This document shows, one piece after another, positions 48,258-60,129 of a stretch of DNA of 64,000 nucleotides. The DNA lies in assembly GCA_025200525.1 (NCBI GenBank), contig CM045759.1:5022001-5086000 (forward strand), in the 5' to 3' direction. This stretch comes from Camellia lanceoleosa. Taxonomy: Eukaryota > Streptophyta > Magnoliopsida > Ericales > Theaceae. Numbering within the stretch: the first letter of the stretch is position 1; each line of letters opens with the position of its first letter. Both the position numbers and the translations under genes were made by a program. The notes under the pieces are model-generated. The model made no database searches, was not told the DNA's origin, and worked only from the letters and a program-made list of their open reading frames with translations.

Positions 48258-50817
48258 AAAAGTATAAAAATATACAGTTTCATACTTAAATAATTCGAAT
48301 TAACTAAAACTCAAATAACAAAAGTTGTACAGAATCAAATTTCTTAAAACAAATCGCAGACAAATTTAGTAGAAACTGAACAGGTTAAGATAAAAACTTA
48401 ATAAAAAATTATAGGGTTAATTACACTAATAGTCCCTATAGTTTGGGACTTATGTCACTTTGGTCTCTGACTTTTCAATTGTGACATATTTGACCCTGAA
48501 TTTTGAATTTTGTTCCAAATAAGGACAATTAAAAATATTATTAGATTTTTCAAGGTAAAATCGCCAATTTGATAAAATATAAACTAATTTGACAAAAATA
48601 AATGTCAAAAAAATATTTTTAATTTTTTAAAATTTATTTTTATCCACCAATGATAAAATTATGTAAAATTAATAAAAATTACATAATTAATTTTTTAAAA
48701 TTAATTTTACATGATCATCATCCAAACACATAATAAAAATTAATTTTATAAAAATAAATAAATAAATGTCTAAAAGATTTATCAATTTTACATAATTTTA
48801 TTTTTAGTAGGTAGAAATAATTTTTAAAATTTCAAAAATATTTGTTTGACATTTATTTTTGTCAAATTAGTTTATATTTTATCAAATTGACAATTTTACC
48901 TTTGAAAAATCTAATTATATATTCAATTGTCCTTATTTGAAACAAAATTCAAAATTCAGGGTCAAATGTGTCACAATTGAAAAGTCAGGGACCAAAGTGA
49001 CACAAGCCCCAAACTATAGGGACTATTTGTGTAATTTGCCCAAAATTATAACTGAAATTCGATCGAAAAATCTAGAATTGAAAATGAAAAGAAATTGCGG
49101 TAAGATGATTTTTTTTGGAAAAGTTCAAAACACGAAAAATGTTCATAATAATGTTTTACTTCAGTTTACGCGAAACCAATAAAAATGAGTTCGTTTCGTG
49201 GGTTAAAACAGCCCCTAAAATCTGCATTGTTAAAATGAATCAAAACTACTATAACCAAGATCATTTGATTATAAGTTCTAATCAATCTTTTTAATAAAAA
49301 GTTAAAACACAAAAGTTGTCTAGAATCACGTATACATACCCTTGCTCAAATTTCATAATTTATCGAGGTCGTTTACTATTTTTCAAGATATACAAATCAA
49401 TACAATTCACACTATACCAATAAACTCATAATTAAATTCGTTGTACCTTCACTCCACCACTTTGGCCTCCACTTCCGGCCTACACATATATCCCACGTGT
49501 CTCCCGTATACCTAACACCGCTCCGAAGCCAAAATTGCACGGGGATATCGTCCCGAGTTTGACCCACACTCCTTGAATAGTTAGCATATACATACGTGCG
49601 TAAATCAAAGCACTCATCTACTCATGAGAACGAGACAACAATATATATACACAATCTCTCATCTACTCATGAGAGCAAACATAACAATGCCAAGCCTAAG
49701 GCATTCAAATAAATCTCATAATCTTTACTTTTTTTATACACTTTTTCTCACCAACACTCAAATAAAATAACAATCCATGAAGTCATGGCGGAGTGTAAGG
49801 AATTTATCTATGGGTTCCTAATTTATTTTAATTTTATAGATTCATGAGTGTGATTACAATCATAAAATAAATACATATAAAAACCCTAAACCTTACATAC
49901 ACATCTAACCAAATAATGAAATCAATCCATCATCTATATGCAAATAGAAAATCAAACCAATATCAAATAAATATAAATAAATAAATAAAAACAATGAATC
50001 AATCCATCATCTAACCAATATCTATGGATTCTAAGTTTATTTCAATTTTATATAATCATGAGTGTGATTACAACCATAAAATAAATACATAAAAAAAAAC
50101 CCTAAACCTTGCATACACAACTAACCAAAATAATTAAAATTAATCTATCATCTTTATGTAAATAAAAAAATCAAACTAACATCAAATAAATAAAAACAAC
50201 GAATTAAACATAAATCAAGAAAAGTAAGTTTTACACTCATAATATTTTTTTAAAGATCAAAAAATTACTTAAAGAATTAATGAAACCACTAAAATAAAAT
50301 CCTAATCATGTCCTTTTTTCCTCTTTCTCGCCTCTCTCTTGATTAATTAATCTCTCTCGCCCCCTCCCCCTCTCTCACGGCTGCTGCTTTCTTTTCTTTT
50401 TGTTTTCTTTCTTTTTTATTTTGTTTACAAGATAACCTAATTGTTTGTTTGTTTATTTTTTTTTAAAATATATATTATTCTATTATACAAATACGATATA
50501 TATAAATAGGCCTTATATATGATCAATTAATCTCTCTCTCTCTCCCCCTCCCCCTCCCCCTCTCTCACGGCTGTAGCTTATAAGCTCTACCTAACAGACC
50601 TTATATATAATCAACACATATACACACACATATATATAATTAAATATGTATATATATAAATATTCAGATTAATTATATATAATTAAATATCACATTAAAT
50701 TAATTAAATACTTCATTAAATTCTCATGTAAACCACACAATTAATAAAGCTAAAAATAAAATAAGATAATAATAATAAAAAATAAATAAAGACTTACGAA
50801 AAATCAGGGTCGCTATA
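48258..50817. mobile_element. ~2.56-kb insertion in Copia 3 LTR, possible solo LTR
   Basis: Copia LTR sequence stops after atgtattgtata and resumes at ctgtatatatagg. About 32 bp of LTR is missing and no clean TSD was read. The minus strand begins GTATAGCGACCCTGA, and near 49480-49570 has ccgtgcaattttggcttcgg and gtgtgggtcaaactcgggac. It has no coding frames. The content and lack of genes suggest a solo LTR of a Gypsy element, but this is a guess. It carries a nested 628-bp MITE and, at about 49820-50170, a duplicated tract (ttcatgagtgtgattac ... cctaaaccttacatacac). Confidence 0.45.
48414..49041. mobile_element. 628-bp inverted-repeat MITE with 9-bp TSD (Mutator-like)
   Basis: Long terminal inverted repeats of about 240 bp begin gggttaattacactaatagt (left) and gggcaaattacacaaatagt (right, reverse). 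TSD AAAATTATA lies at 48405-48413 and 49042-49050, exact. There is no coding capacity. It is nested in the 48258-50817 insertion. Confidence 0.92.
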
Positions 50818-50969
50818 CTGTATATATAGGCCAAGAAACCTAGGTGTACAAGAATACAAGATTCTTAAGTATAATAGGAATAGATAACAACTAACACTAA
50901 TCAATAAATCATGAGAATAAGAAAACCTAACAAATATAGAAAATAATATGCTCTAGATATGCTTTAACA

Positions 50970-51260
50970 GTTTGATCTAAATTATACTTTGGTCTTTATC
51001 GTTTCAATTTGAATAATTTGGTCTCTACATTTTAAATTTAGTTTCAATTTAGTGTTAATTTTGACTATATGTACAACTTAGAAAATTGATAAGCATTACA
51101 TAATTGTTAATTATATATAATTTTCAATTTGGATGAAATGACCAAATTAAAACTACTTTTAAAGTGTAAGGATTAAATTATTTAACTTAAAACTATAAAA
51201 GCTAAAATAAAATTTAACTCAAACTATAGGAGTGAAAAGTGTAATTTACTCAAAATTTAT
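50970..51260. mobile_element. Decayed MITE related to the 48414 family
   Basis: The left has tttgatctaaattatactttggtcttt, and the right in reverse has gagtaaattacacttttcactcctatagtttgag. Both arms carry the phrase accaaatt. It lies directly upstream of the ankyrin gene. Ends are approximate. Confidence 0.4.
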
Positions 51261-51449
51261 TAAATCGTTTGGCAGAAGAATTGGGTTTCTTCTTTGTTCT
51301 CTCTATATATATGGACGTCTCCATAATCCCCAAACAGAAGTGAGTTTTTTGGGTGCTGTACATATATAGATTTAGCTAGTGAATTGAGTTTTGAAGAAGT
51401 TTAGTTGTGTACAAGGATCTGAAACTAAAGTACATCCACTCAAGTGCTC

Positions 51450-54400
51450 ATGGCCTCATCTGATAGTGAAAGAGAAGAAGCAGCAGCTGCAGCCGCAGTA
51501 GCAGAAGAAGAAGAAGCAGCAGCTGCAGCCACAGTAGCAGAAGAAGAAGAAGAAGAAGAGGAAGATGAAGATGAAGAAGCCAGAGGTAAGGTTAAAAGTT
51601 ATATAAAGGATTGTGATCCTCTTTACTGCATATTTGTAATGGATAGATTTCATTATATCATCTAATGTAAGTATAATTATTATTTTTAATTTAAAATAAT
51701 TATAAATTTACATTCCTATTTTATAAGCATTAGATATATAATCTTCCATTATATATATATAGAATGGAAAGAATCAAAGTCCAATCATCCATTGCCATAT
51801 CATTTCCTCTTCATTTGTTTCATGTCTATATATATACCTCTTTCTAATTCATCTAAAAATTTAAATTGAAACACATGCCAATATTTTTAGTTATATGGTA
51901 CACGGTGAGATTCGAACATTGGATCTATTTGTCTACTTTGATACTATATTGAATTATTAAACAATGATTCATCATCTAAAAAATTAAATTATTAGTAAAA
52001 GGAATAACTTTATTATAAACCACAATCCACATTGAATAAGTTATTTCTTATCTTTCAACTACCTAATAAAAATGAGTTATTATATCCTACCTACCTCTAA
52101 GATTTTTCGACTACATTATCGATTTAGAATACCACGTAAATATTGTCACAAAGTGATTCATGAATACCTAATAATTTACTCCTACATTGTCCCAAAATTT
52201 ATGATTCAATTGTTGTATGTTTGTTTGGTAGGGTCTACTTATTTATTTTATTTAAATGAAATTTTTGATTTGAAATAAAAGACACAGGTGACTTATTTTA
52301 TCTTCGGATTTGCCTTTTCTCATACTCATATTTTAATATGAGAGAACTTAAGCGGTGGAGCTCATCATAAGTACTATTTCGATAATCCAAATCGTTCACT
52401 TTTTAAGATTTGTTGAATAGAATATTTATGCAAAACAATCAAGATAATCAGACATTGGTAGCTATATGTTTGAATTAAATTTGTATTACAAAAAATTGAT
52501 GACTATTTTTGAAATTATATTTGTTGTTCATTTTTTAAAAACTAAAATGATTGAAACATATAGTTACTGATATATAATCATCTTATTTTTGCATGAACAT
52601 ACTACTCAAAGAATCAAAAAAAGTGAACAGTCTGAATCACTAAAATCAGTTATAAAATGGGCTTACAAAGTCTAAATGCTCTCTCAAGTTATCATCTCAA
52701 CTTGCGAGAAGTCAAATCCTTCATTTTATTTCACTATGTCACTTGTTTCCTGCTTTGCCATAGGTCCTGAATTTTGTCCCTTGAATTAAATAGACAAAAT
52801 ATAAAAAAATTTAAAGATAAAATTTATACAATTAGAGCGATTCCAATGGTGCCATTTTTAGTTATGACTTCATAGAAAACAGAAACTGGATAAACACAAC
52901 ACCATATTGTGAGTTTGTGAGACGTTTCTCGAATCTATTCTGATGATTTGAATTGTTCAAATTATAGAGTTTGTCGAGTAGATCATTCATAAAAAAAATT
53001 AAGTCAATTAGACATCTATAGCTTGTAACAAGATCACTTTTATGTTAAAAAAAAAAATAGATGGTTAGCATAATTTTGATAATTATTTTAAAAACAATTA
53101 TGACCTATGTATGTTCGATTAATTTTATTTTTTATATGGATGCTATACTTAAAGAACCCTATATATAAACGATTCGAATTATCAAAATAAATTGATATAA
53201 ATCTCCATTGAGATGTCACAACGAAGTGCTGTAGGAGCACCCTCCCCTTGTCCCATAGAAAACACTCTCCAATGGTTTTCCAAATCTTGGTTCGTTTGGG
53301 AAGTGGATTGACTTTTTAGCTATTTTAGCCTAGGGCTAAAAAGTCTAATTTGAGATAAGTTTTTTGGCTTTTTTGACTTTTCTGAGAGAAATAATGTAAT
53401 GATTATAGGTTGGATGTAATGTTTTGTCTGATTAGGCTAAAATACCTATTTTATTTTTTCGTAACTATTTTAGCCAAAAGAGTCCGAAACCTATCTTCCC
53501 AAACAGAGGCTTAGAGCTAAAATTTCGCCCAGCCAAATTTGCCACATCAACTAAGGGTAGTCTCAACCACTAGGGCTCCGTTTGGTTTACTTTTCGCATT
53601 ACAATAACCTAAAAACTTATTTGGTTATGGATTTTAAAAACTCTCTTCAAAATATCGATTTGAAAACTCTTTTCAAAATATCGATTTAAAAACTATTTTC
53701 AAAACTCATAACCAAATAAGTTTTAAATTTTTAAAACTATTTTCAAAAACTTATTTTTTTAAATTAATTTCAAAACTCTTTTGTACGATTATTTTTATGA
53801 AGATATTTTTGTTATATGTTCGATGAAACTTTGTAATGTAAACTATAGTCATCATAGAAAAAATTGAAAAAATATGATTTGTTATTTTGAATAAATTAAA
53901 AATTAATTTTCTATTTAGTAGGCAAAATCAATTAAATTTAAATTTGATAGACCGATGTGGAACTTTAAGTTAGCTTTAAATATTGGCCAAATAATTTATG
54001 TTTTAAATATATATGGGAGATTCAAAAAATATACGTAAACAGTGGACAAAATGGGAATAAACGAATATAAAACGTTTTAAAACTACTAAAAACAGGGCCT
54101 TTTGAGTCGGTTTTTTTGAGTCGGCAAATTTTACCGTCACAAAAGGTAGTCTTTTTGAGACAGCACAGAGTTACCGACGCAAATACCAAACCTTTAGAGT
54201 CGGCACCGTTGGCCGACACAAAAAATTAATATTTGATAGCATTATTTGAGTCGGTTGAATTTACCGACTCAAAAGATAGACTTTTTGCGTCGGCATATAC
54301 CTTTTTGCGTCGGCAAATTTGTGCCGACGCAAAAAATTATATCTTTTGGGTCGGCAACAGATGCCGTAGCAAAAAAAATATTTTATAACCAAGATATATA

Positions 54401-57400
54401 TATTTATTTGATTATATTTAATAAATATATTATATTTAATACTCATTTCGATATTAAAAATAATAGTTAAATTAAAAGAGAATTAGTAATATAAAACTAA
54501 AAGTGATTCTAATTATTTTATTTTATTTTTATTTGGATAATAAAAATATGTAGAAATAGAATTATACAAAATTTATTTAAAAGATTAAATATAAATATGT
54601 TGTGATTGGATTAAGAAGAAAATACATAAATTAATTATGTAGAGTATTAGTATTTCTTTAATATTATTATTTTTAATTATTCATAAATAGTGTATATAGG
54701 CATAAAAAATTTAAATTAAATATGAATATTTTGATAATAAATAATTTAATGTTAAATAAAAAATTAAATATAAATTAATATTAAGACATCAATCAGATCG
54801 ATAAAAAATAAAAATTAAAAAAAAAAAATAAATTTAATTTGTGCGATACATGTAATTAAGCACATTCTGCTTTATTTATTTGTATATCAAGATAATTTTT
54901 TCGAATATCATAATAATGAAATTATAATTATATGTATATATATTTATAGATATACTTTTATATTAATATTGAGTGTATATACTATAAATAATAAATATCT
55001 CAATTAATTTCTGAAAGAGGTAGAGTGGTGAAGTGGATTTAGTGCGGTGACTTTGGGTCCGGTCAAAGCTTGCAAATGGCGTGGGTTCGAAACTTCGGAG
55101 GCGCCTCAATAAGAAAATTATGGGTTAAATTTCTTAAAACATTGAATCACTTTTTGCGTCGGCAGATTGCCGACTCAAAAACATTTGCGACCCCACCACT
55201 TTTGACCCTTGAGTTGCTGTCGAAACGCCATCGCAAAAACGTTTTTGCGTCGGCAAATGTTCTATTTGCGACGGCACTCTGCCGACTCAAAAGGCCCTGT
55301 TATATGTATGTACATTGAGTGGATATAAAAATAAAAATAAAACAATTTCAAAATTTTAAAAACGTTTTTATGAACTAACATATACACATGAAACTCTGCC
55401 CTATAGATTATATTAGATATATTTAGAAAGTACATTTAGATTGACTTATTTTGAGAAATTGGTTAAAATCCAATTTTTTGACTTTTTAATTTTTTTGAGT
55501 CATATCATCTCTCTATTTTTTGTTTACACATTTTTTCAAAAAAAAAAATAAATAAATAAAAACTAAAAAAAGTCAAAAAATCAACTTTTAACTTACTTCC
55601 CAAAATAGGCATGTATGTAAAAGAAGTAAACAAAATTGACTACAATATTATAAGAAAACTCCAAAACTAATTTCAAAACTCATAACCAAACTAGTTTTAA
55701 ATTTTCAGAAAAAAAAAATTATTTTTCAAAATACAACTCGAAACTAAACTAAACGGATCCTAGATTATTTTTTGAGAAATGGTTGAGAACTCTAAAAGCT
55801 CTAATGTGTATGGGTCTCACATGATGTGATGTTTTATTCTTGTGTGTGTTTTTTTTTTTTTTTTTTTTTTTTTTGCGATTTTCCAATTTACTAAAACTAA
55901 TTTAGAGCTCAAAATTTAAGGAGATGTATTATTGTTGGGATTTTTTTTTTCCTTCAAAAAATAGATCCATTTGCCAAAACTTGATATGGAAGTTGATTAT
56001 ATGTCAAAATGACTTGAAATCATTGTACTGGTATAGCTTGGAAAATAACTTTTTTTTGACATTTGTAACAAATTAAGAAATCATATATAACATCTTTCAT
56101 ACCTCAACTAAAAGAAACTAATGTACATGGATGCATGCCAGATAAGACGTTGAAAAAAGAATTACGGGAGAATAAGTTGACCCAGTTGAGTAGAGTTTTA
56201 ATATGCTTAAATTTGTTTATTAAGATTTTTACAAGTTTGAATTTGAGCTCGAGCGGAATAAAATTTTAAAAAATTAAGTTCGAACCGAGTTGACTTAGAC
56301 TTGATTCGAGTTCGAATCTATTCACGAGGCTTAATGAGCCAAGAAATTTATAAATTTACACATGCGTATGATACTAAGGGTTGGTTTGAGATGTCCTAAA
56401 AAAGTGCACTTTTTGACTTATTGGTAGATTTGGGTTGGGTTTGGGTTGGGTTTGATGTGATATGTTAGAGAGGTGATGTGATTTAAATAAGATGATGTGA
56501 CTTAAATAAGATAGTGACTTTTTGACTTTTTGGCTTATTTAGTACATGCCAAACTAGCCCTAAAATTGCAATTAAAATTTTGATTATATAATTATATATA
56601 CAATATATATAAATATATTAAAAAAATTAATATTTTATCAAAATAATAATATCTACCATTACTATTATATAAACGTACTATTTATAGTTAACAACTATTT
56701 ATATTTATATTTTTAAATATATAAATAACATATTTATTTTATTTTTTATACATATTTTTATATTATTTAATATATAAATAATAAATTTTAAATGAATTGA
56801 GCGTACGAGCTGAACTTTAATGGGTGTGTTTAGTTTGTGTTTGTAGAGTAATTTTTGAGATAAAAAGTACAAAAACTTATTTGGTTTGTCTTTTTTCAGA
56901 AATGGTTTTGAAAAATTGTTTTGGAGAGAGAGTTTTAAAAAAAGTGGTTCATTTGATGTGTATGAGAGATAGAATGATTTTGAAAAATAGGTAACCAAAC
57001 AAAATTTTGAGATTTTTTTTGAAAAAATTTGTTTGGTTTAATAACTCTGAAAAATTTGTTTGTAGAGAATTTTTCTTAAGAATTTTTCTGAAGAACAAAC
57101 CAAACAAGGCCAATATATTTAGAGTTATTTATTAAAAATTTAATAAATTTAAATTTGAGTTCAAACACAAAAAAAATAAATAAATAAATAAAAATAAATA
57201 AATTTAACAAATTAAATTTAAACAAACTCTTATCGAAACGACTTTAGTGTCATGAACGATTTTGTTGATTTACAGCTCTGGAGATACAGTATTGGAAGTA
57301 CTTACCACTACAGAAAGCTGCTCTGACAGGAGACTGGGAAGCAGCAAAACGGATCATTGATGGAGATGGAGATGCAATCACAGCCAAGATCACCCTAATC

Positions 57401-60098
57401 GAGGAGACTGCACTCCACGTGGCAGTTGCAACAGGTGTCGTAAAACTGTATGCAAGATTTATCATAAAAAAATAACAATTTTGATTGGTAGCTCGAAATC
57501 CCCTCCCCCGAATCCCCCTAATTTTCATTTTCAGTAAACTATTTTTTTTTTTTTTTTTTAAACTTACCTTGCATTTTTTTTTTTTTTTTTGCCAAAAATG
57601 GCAATTCGGGGGATTCGGGGACACCCTCCCTCGAGCTCCCCCGCTTTATCCAAAAAATAACTAGATGATGATTCGTGCATTGCACGGATTAATTTTTCTT
57701 TAAATATTAATTTTAATTTAAAATATTAATTTTAATAATCTCAACACTACCCTTACATAAAAGTGTTACTTGCATATTTAAATATAAAATTTAGTTAAAT
57801 AATTTATTTATTTTGATAATTTTAATTTTATTGAGTTATAACCATATAATAATTTTATATAATATATATTAAATTATAAGATAGATAAAATAAATATTTA
57901 TTTTAATATTAAAAATAATAATTAAATTGAAAGGATAATTAATTAAAAAAAAAACAACAACGTCCAATTAGTATACATTAATGTGTGTTTTGAAAGAAAA
58001 AGATTTAATACACACCTAACCTTTAACGTATCGAGACTTAAACCCATAAACTCAGGATTATCACCTCAAGGTTAATAGTGATTATAGCTATTTAATTTTT
58101 TTTAATAGTCATTTAAAAAATAAGAATATGCAAAAATGGAAACCATATAAAATTTATTTAAAAAATAAAATATAAATATGCTGTAATTGAATTATCACAT
58201 AATGATTTATATGATATATATTAAATTATAATATAGTAAAATAAACACTCATACGAATAATAGTTAAATTAGAAAGAAAATTAGTAAATAAAATTAAAAG
58301 TGATTTTAATTATTTAATTTTAATTTTATTTTGATTTGAAAAATACAAATATGTAGAAATAGAACTACACAAAAATTATTTAAAAGATTAAATATAAAAA
58401 TGTTGTGATTGGATTAAGAAGAAAATACATAAATTAATTATATAGAGTATTGAATTTTTTTTTAACATTCTTTTTGAATTATTCATACATATTGCATATA
58501 GGTATATTAAATTTAAATTAAATATAATTATTTTAATATATAATTTCATGTTAAATTAAAAATTAAATATAAATTAATATTAAGACACTTATAAAATAGA
58601 TAAAAAAATATAAAATATAAAAGAAAATTAATTTGATCTATGCGATGCACATAATCAAGCACATTTTGTCTCATTTATTTTTGTATATCCAGGTAAATAT
58701 TGTTTTTCAAATATCATGATAAGTAAATTAAAATATCAACTATATAAAAAAAAAATAATGACAAAACTAAATACACAATGGAAAATATATGAAAAAAAAA
58801 ATATTTCAAATAGAGTTCATATGAAGTTGGTTAGTATAATTCAAATTGAGTTTGTGTAGAACTCTATATATAAATAAAAAAAGCATGCTAAAAAAGTAAG
58901 TCTTTGAAATGTACCACATCAGAAAGGGAAAAACATAAGAAAGGGAAAAACACTACTTCATCTATCTATCTATCTATCTATCTATCTATACTATATATAT
59001 AACCGAATATGGTTGTTAGGTCAAAAGACTCCAAAATTTGAATTCTAAAATTTCATAATTGATGTGAAAAAAAAATGAAAAATGTTTGGGACCCCTTTTG
59101 GGGATGACCCACATACCTTCAAAGTGATCCTGTCTAGATTTGTGGAGGTCTTGTGCAGGTGTGGGTTTCAATCATTACTCAAAAAAAATTACGTGGCACC
59201 TTCCTTCATCTCCCTTCCCACTATTCAGGCCTCACATTTTCAAAAAAAATTACATAGCACCTCCTTTCCCACTATTCAGGCATATTCAAACCAATATATA
59301 TCTGAGAAAATCATTACAAGGTTAGTGTAATAATATTTTTTTACTCTGTATGCATTTTTTCAATGTTTGTTATTTTGTGCATATATATATATATATATAT
59401 TTCTTTTTCCCAATATTTTTCAGTTTATCTGCACATCTTTTCATTTTTTTCATTTTTATGCTCCCAATATTATCTGTTAATGTTATCATCTTTATTATGG
59501 GCAATTAAAACATGTTAAATTGATTTTTTTTTATTTTGAAATATATATTTTGTTTGGTTTTAAGTTTTGAAACATAATTTTTTTTGCTTTTCACATTTTG
59601 TTGTTTTTAGTGAATCATTTAATCTTCTAGTTAATTTTTTATTTTTTTTTTAGATATACAAAACTTAGATGCACCTAAAAAGTAATTATTTGTAGATAAT
59701 TGTTAAAAAAAATAATAAATACAAAAGCAAAAGTTTAATGAATTTTTCAAAAAAAAAAAATTACAAAAATTTTACTTTTTAAGTACATTTAAGTTAAATA
59801 CATCTAAAACATAACAAAAATTGATGAAAATATTAAAAGAAAAATAACTAAATAATAAAATGTATTTGAAATTCAAAACTCAAAAACTATATTACAACAT
59901 AGTTACCGGAATTCCAATCCGAATTGCAGGATCTTGAAATTGGACAAACGATTCAGATCACACTAATCTAGTTGGATTAAACAATTCGAATTACATTAAA
60001 ATTTTAAGTTTAGTAGGATCCTAAATAACTATGACCTTAGTGATAAAATTGTGTAGCTCGATTTTACTAGATACCGATCCTACCACACACCCAAAAAA

Positions 60099-60129
<31 letters not shown>

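Larger units (their letters stand above)
38896..50896 (-). mobile_element. Copia element 3 with nested insertions (12.0 kb; ~5.1 kb itself)
   Basis: The 3' LTR is 38896-39065 (170 bp, TGTTAGAATAG ... CTAACA). The 5' LTR is about 48227-50896 and is itself interrupted. The TSD is CTAAT at 38891-38895 and 50897-50901, exact. The primer site TGGTATCAGAG (minus strand, about 48209-48219) abuts the 5' LTR, and a G-rich polypurine tract (minus strand, tcaaggggggg type, 39066-39080) abuts the 3' LTR. A Tat solo LTR (40770-45090) lies between integrase and RT. All coding parts carry stops. Confidence 0.9.
38754..50969 (-). repeat. Old ~210-bp LTR split by Copia 3
   Basis: The left part (38754-38895) starts TGTTATAATACTTGAGAG and holds a (GA)n run (38766-38803). 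The right part (50902-50969) ends ATGCTTTAACA. Joining them across Copia 3 and its TSD gives about 210 bp with TG...CA ends, next to a primer site at 38742. Confidence 0.6.
53574..55760. mobile_element. Tourist/hAT-like element hosting a CACTA insertion
   Basis: Ends GGCTCCGTTTGGTTTA and, in reverse, GGATCCGTTTAGTTTA, flanked by TAG on both sides (53571-53573, 55761-55763). Subterminal sequence repeats aaaacttatttggttatg-like phrases on both arms. A CACTA element sits inside. The superfamily is uncertain because TAG is not the usual TWA. Confidence 0.55.
57660..58987 (-). mobile_element. Candidate Helitron remnant
   Basis: On the minus strand a hairpin CCGTGCaatGCACG is followed by aatcatcat, then CTAG and a T (57671 area), which is the layout of a Helitron 3' end. 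The 5' end is not identified. At 58988 on the plus strand A|TCTATACTATATATATAA resembles a Helitron 5' start facing right, so two elements may be present. No Rep/helicase coding was seen. Confidence 0.4.

Noticed and set aside
55020..55110. tRNA-like stretch with gggttcgaa box inside the CACTA element
   Set aside because: No cloverleaf could be drawn and the A box is poor; at most a SINE or tRNA fragment.
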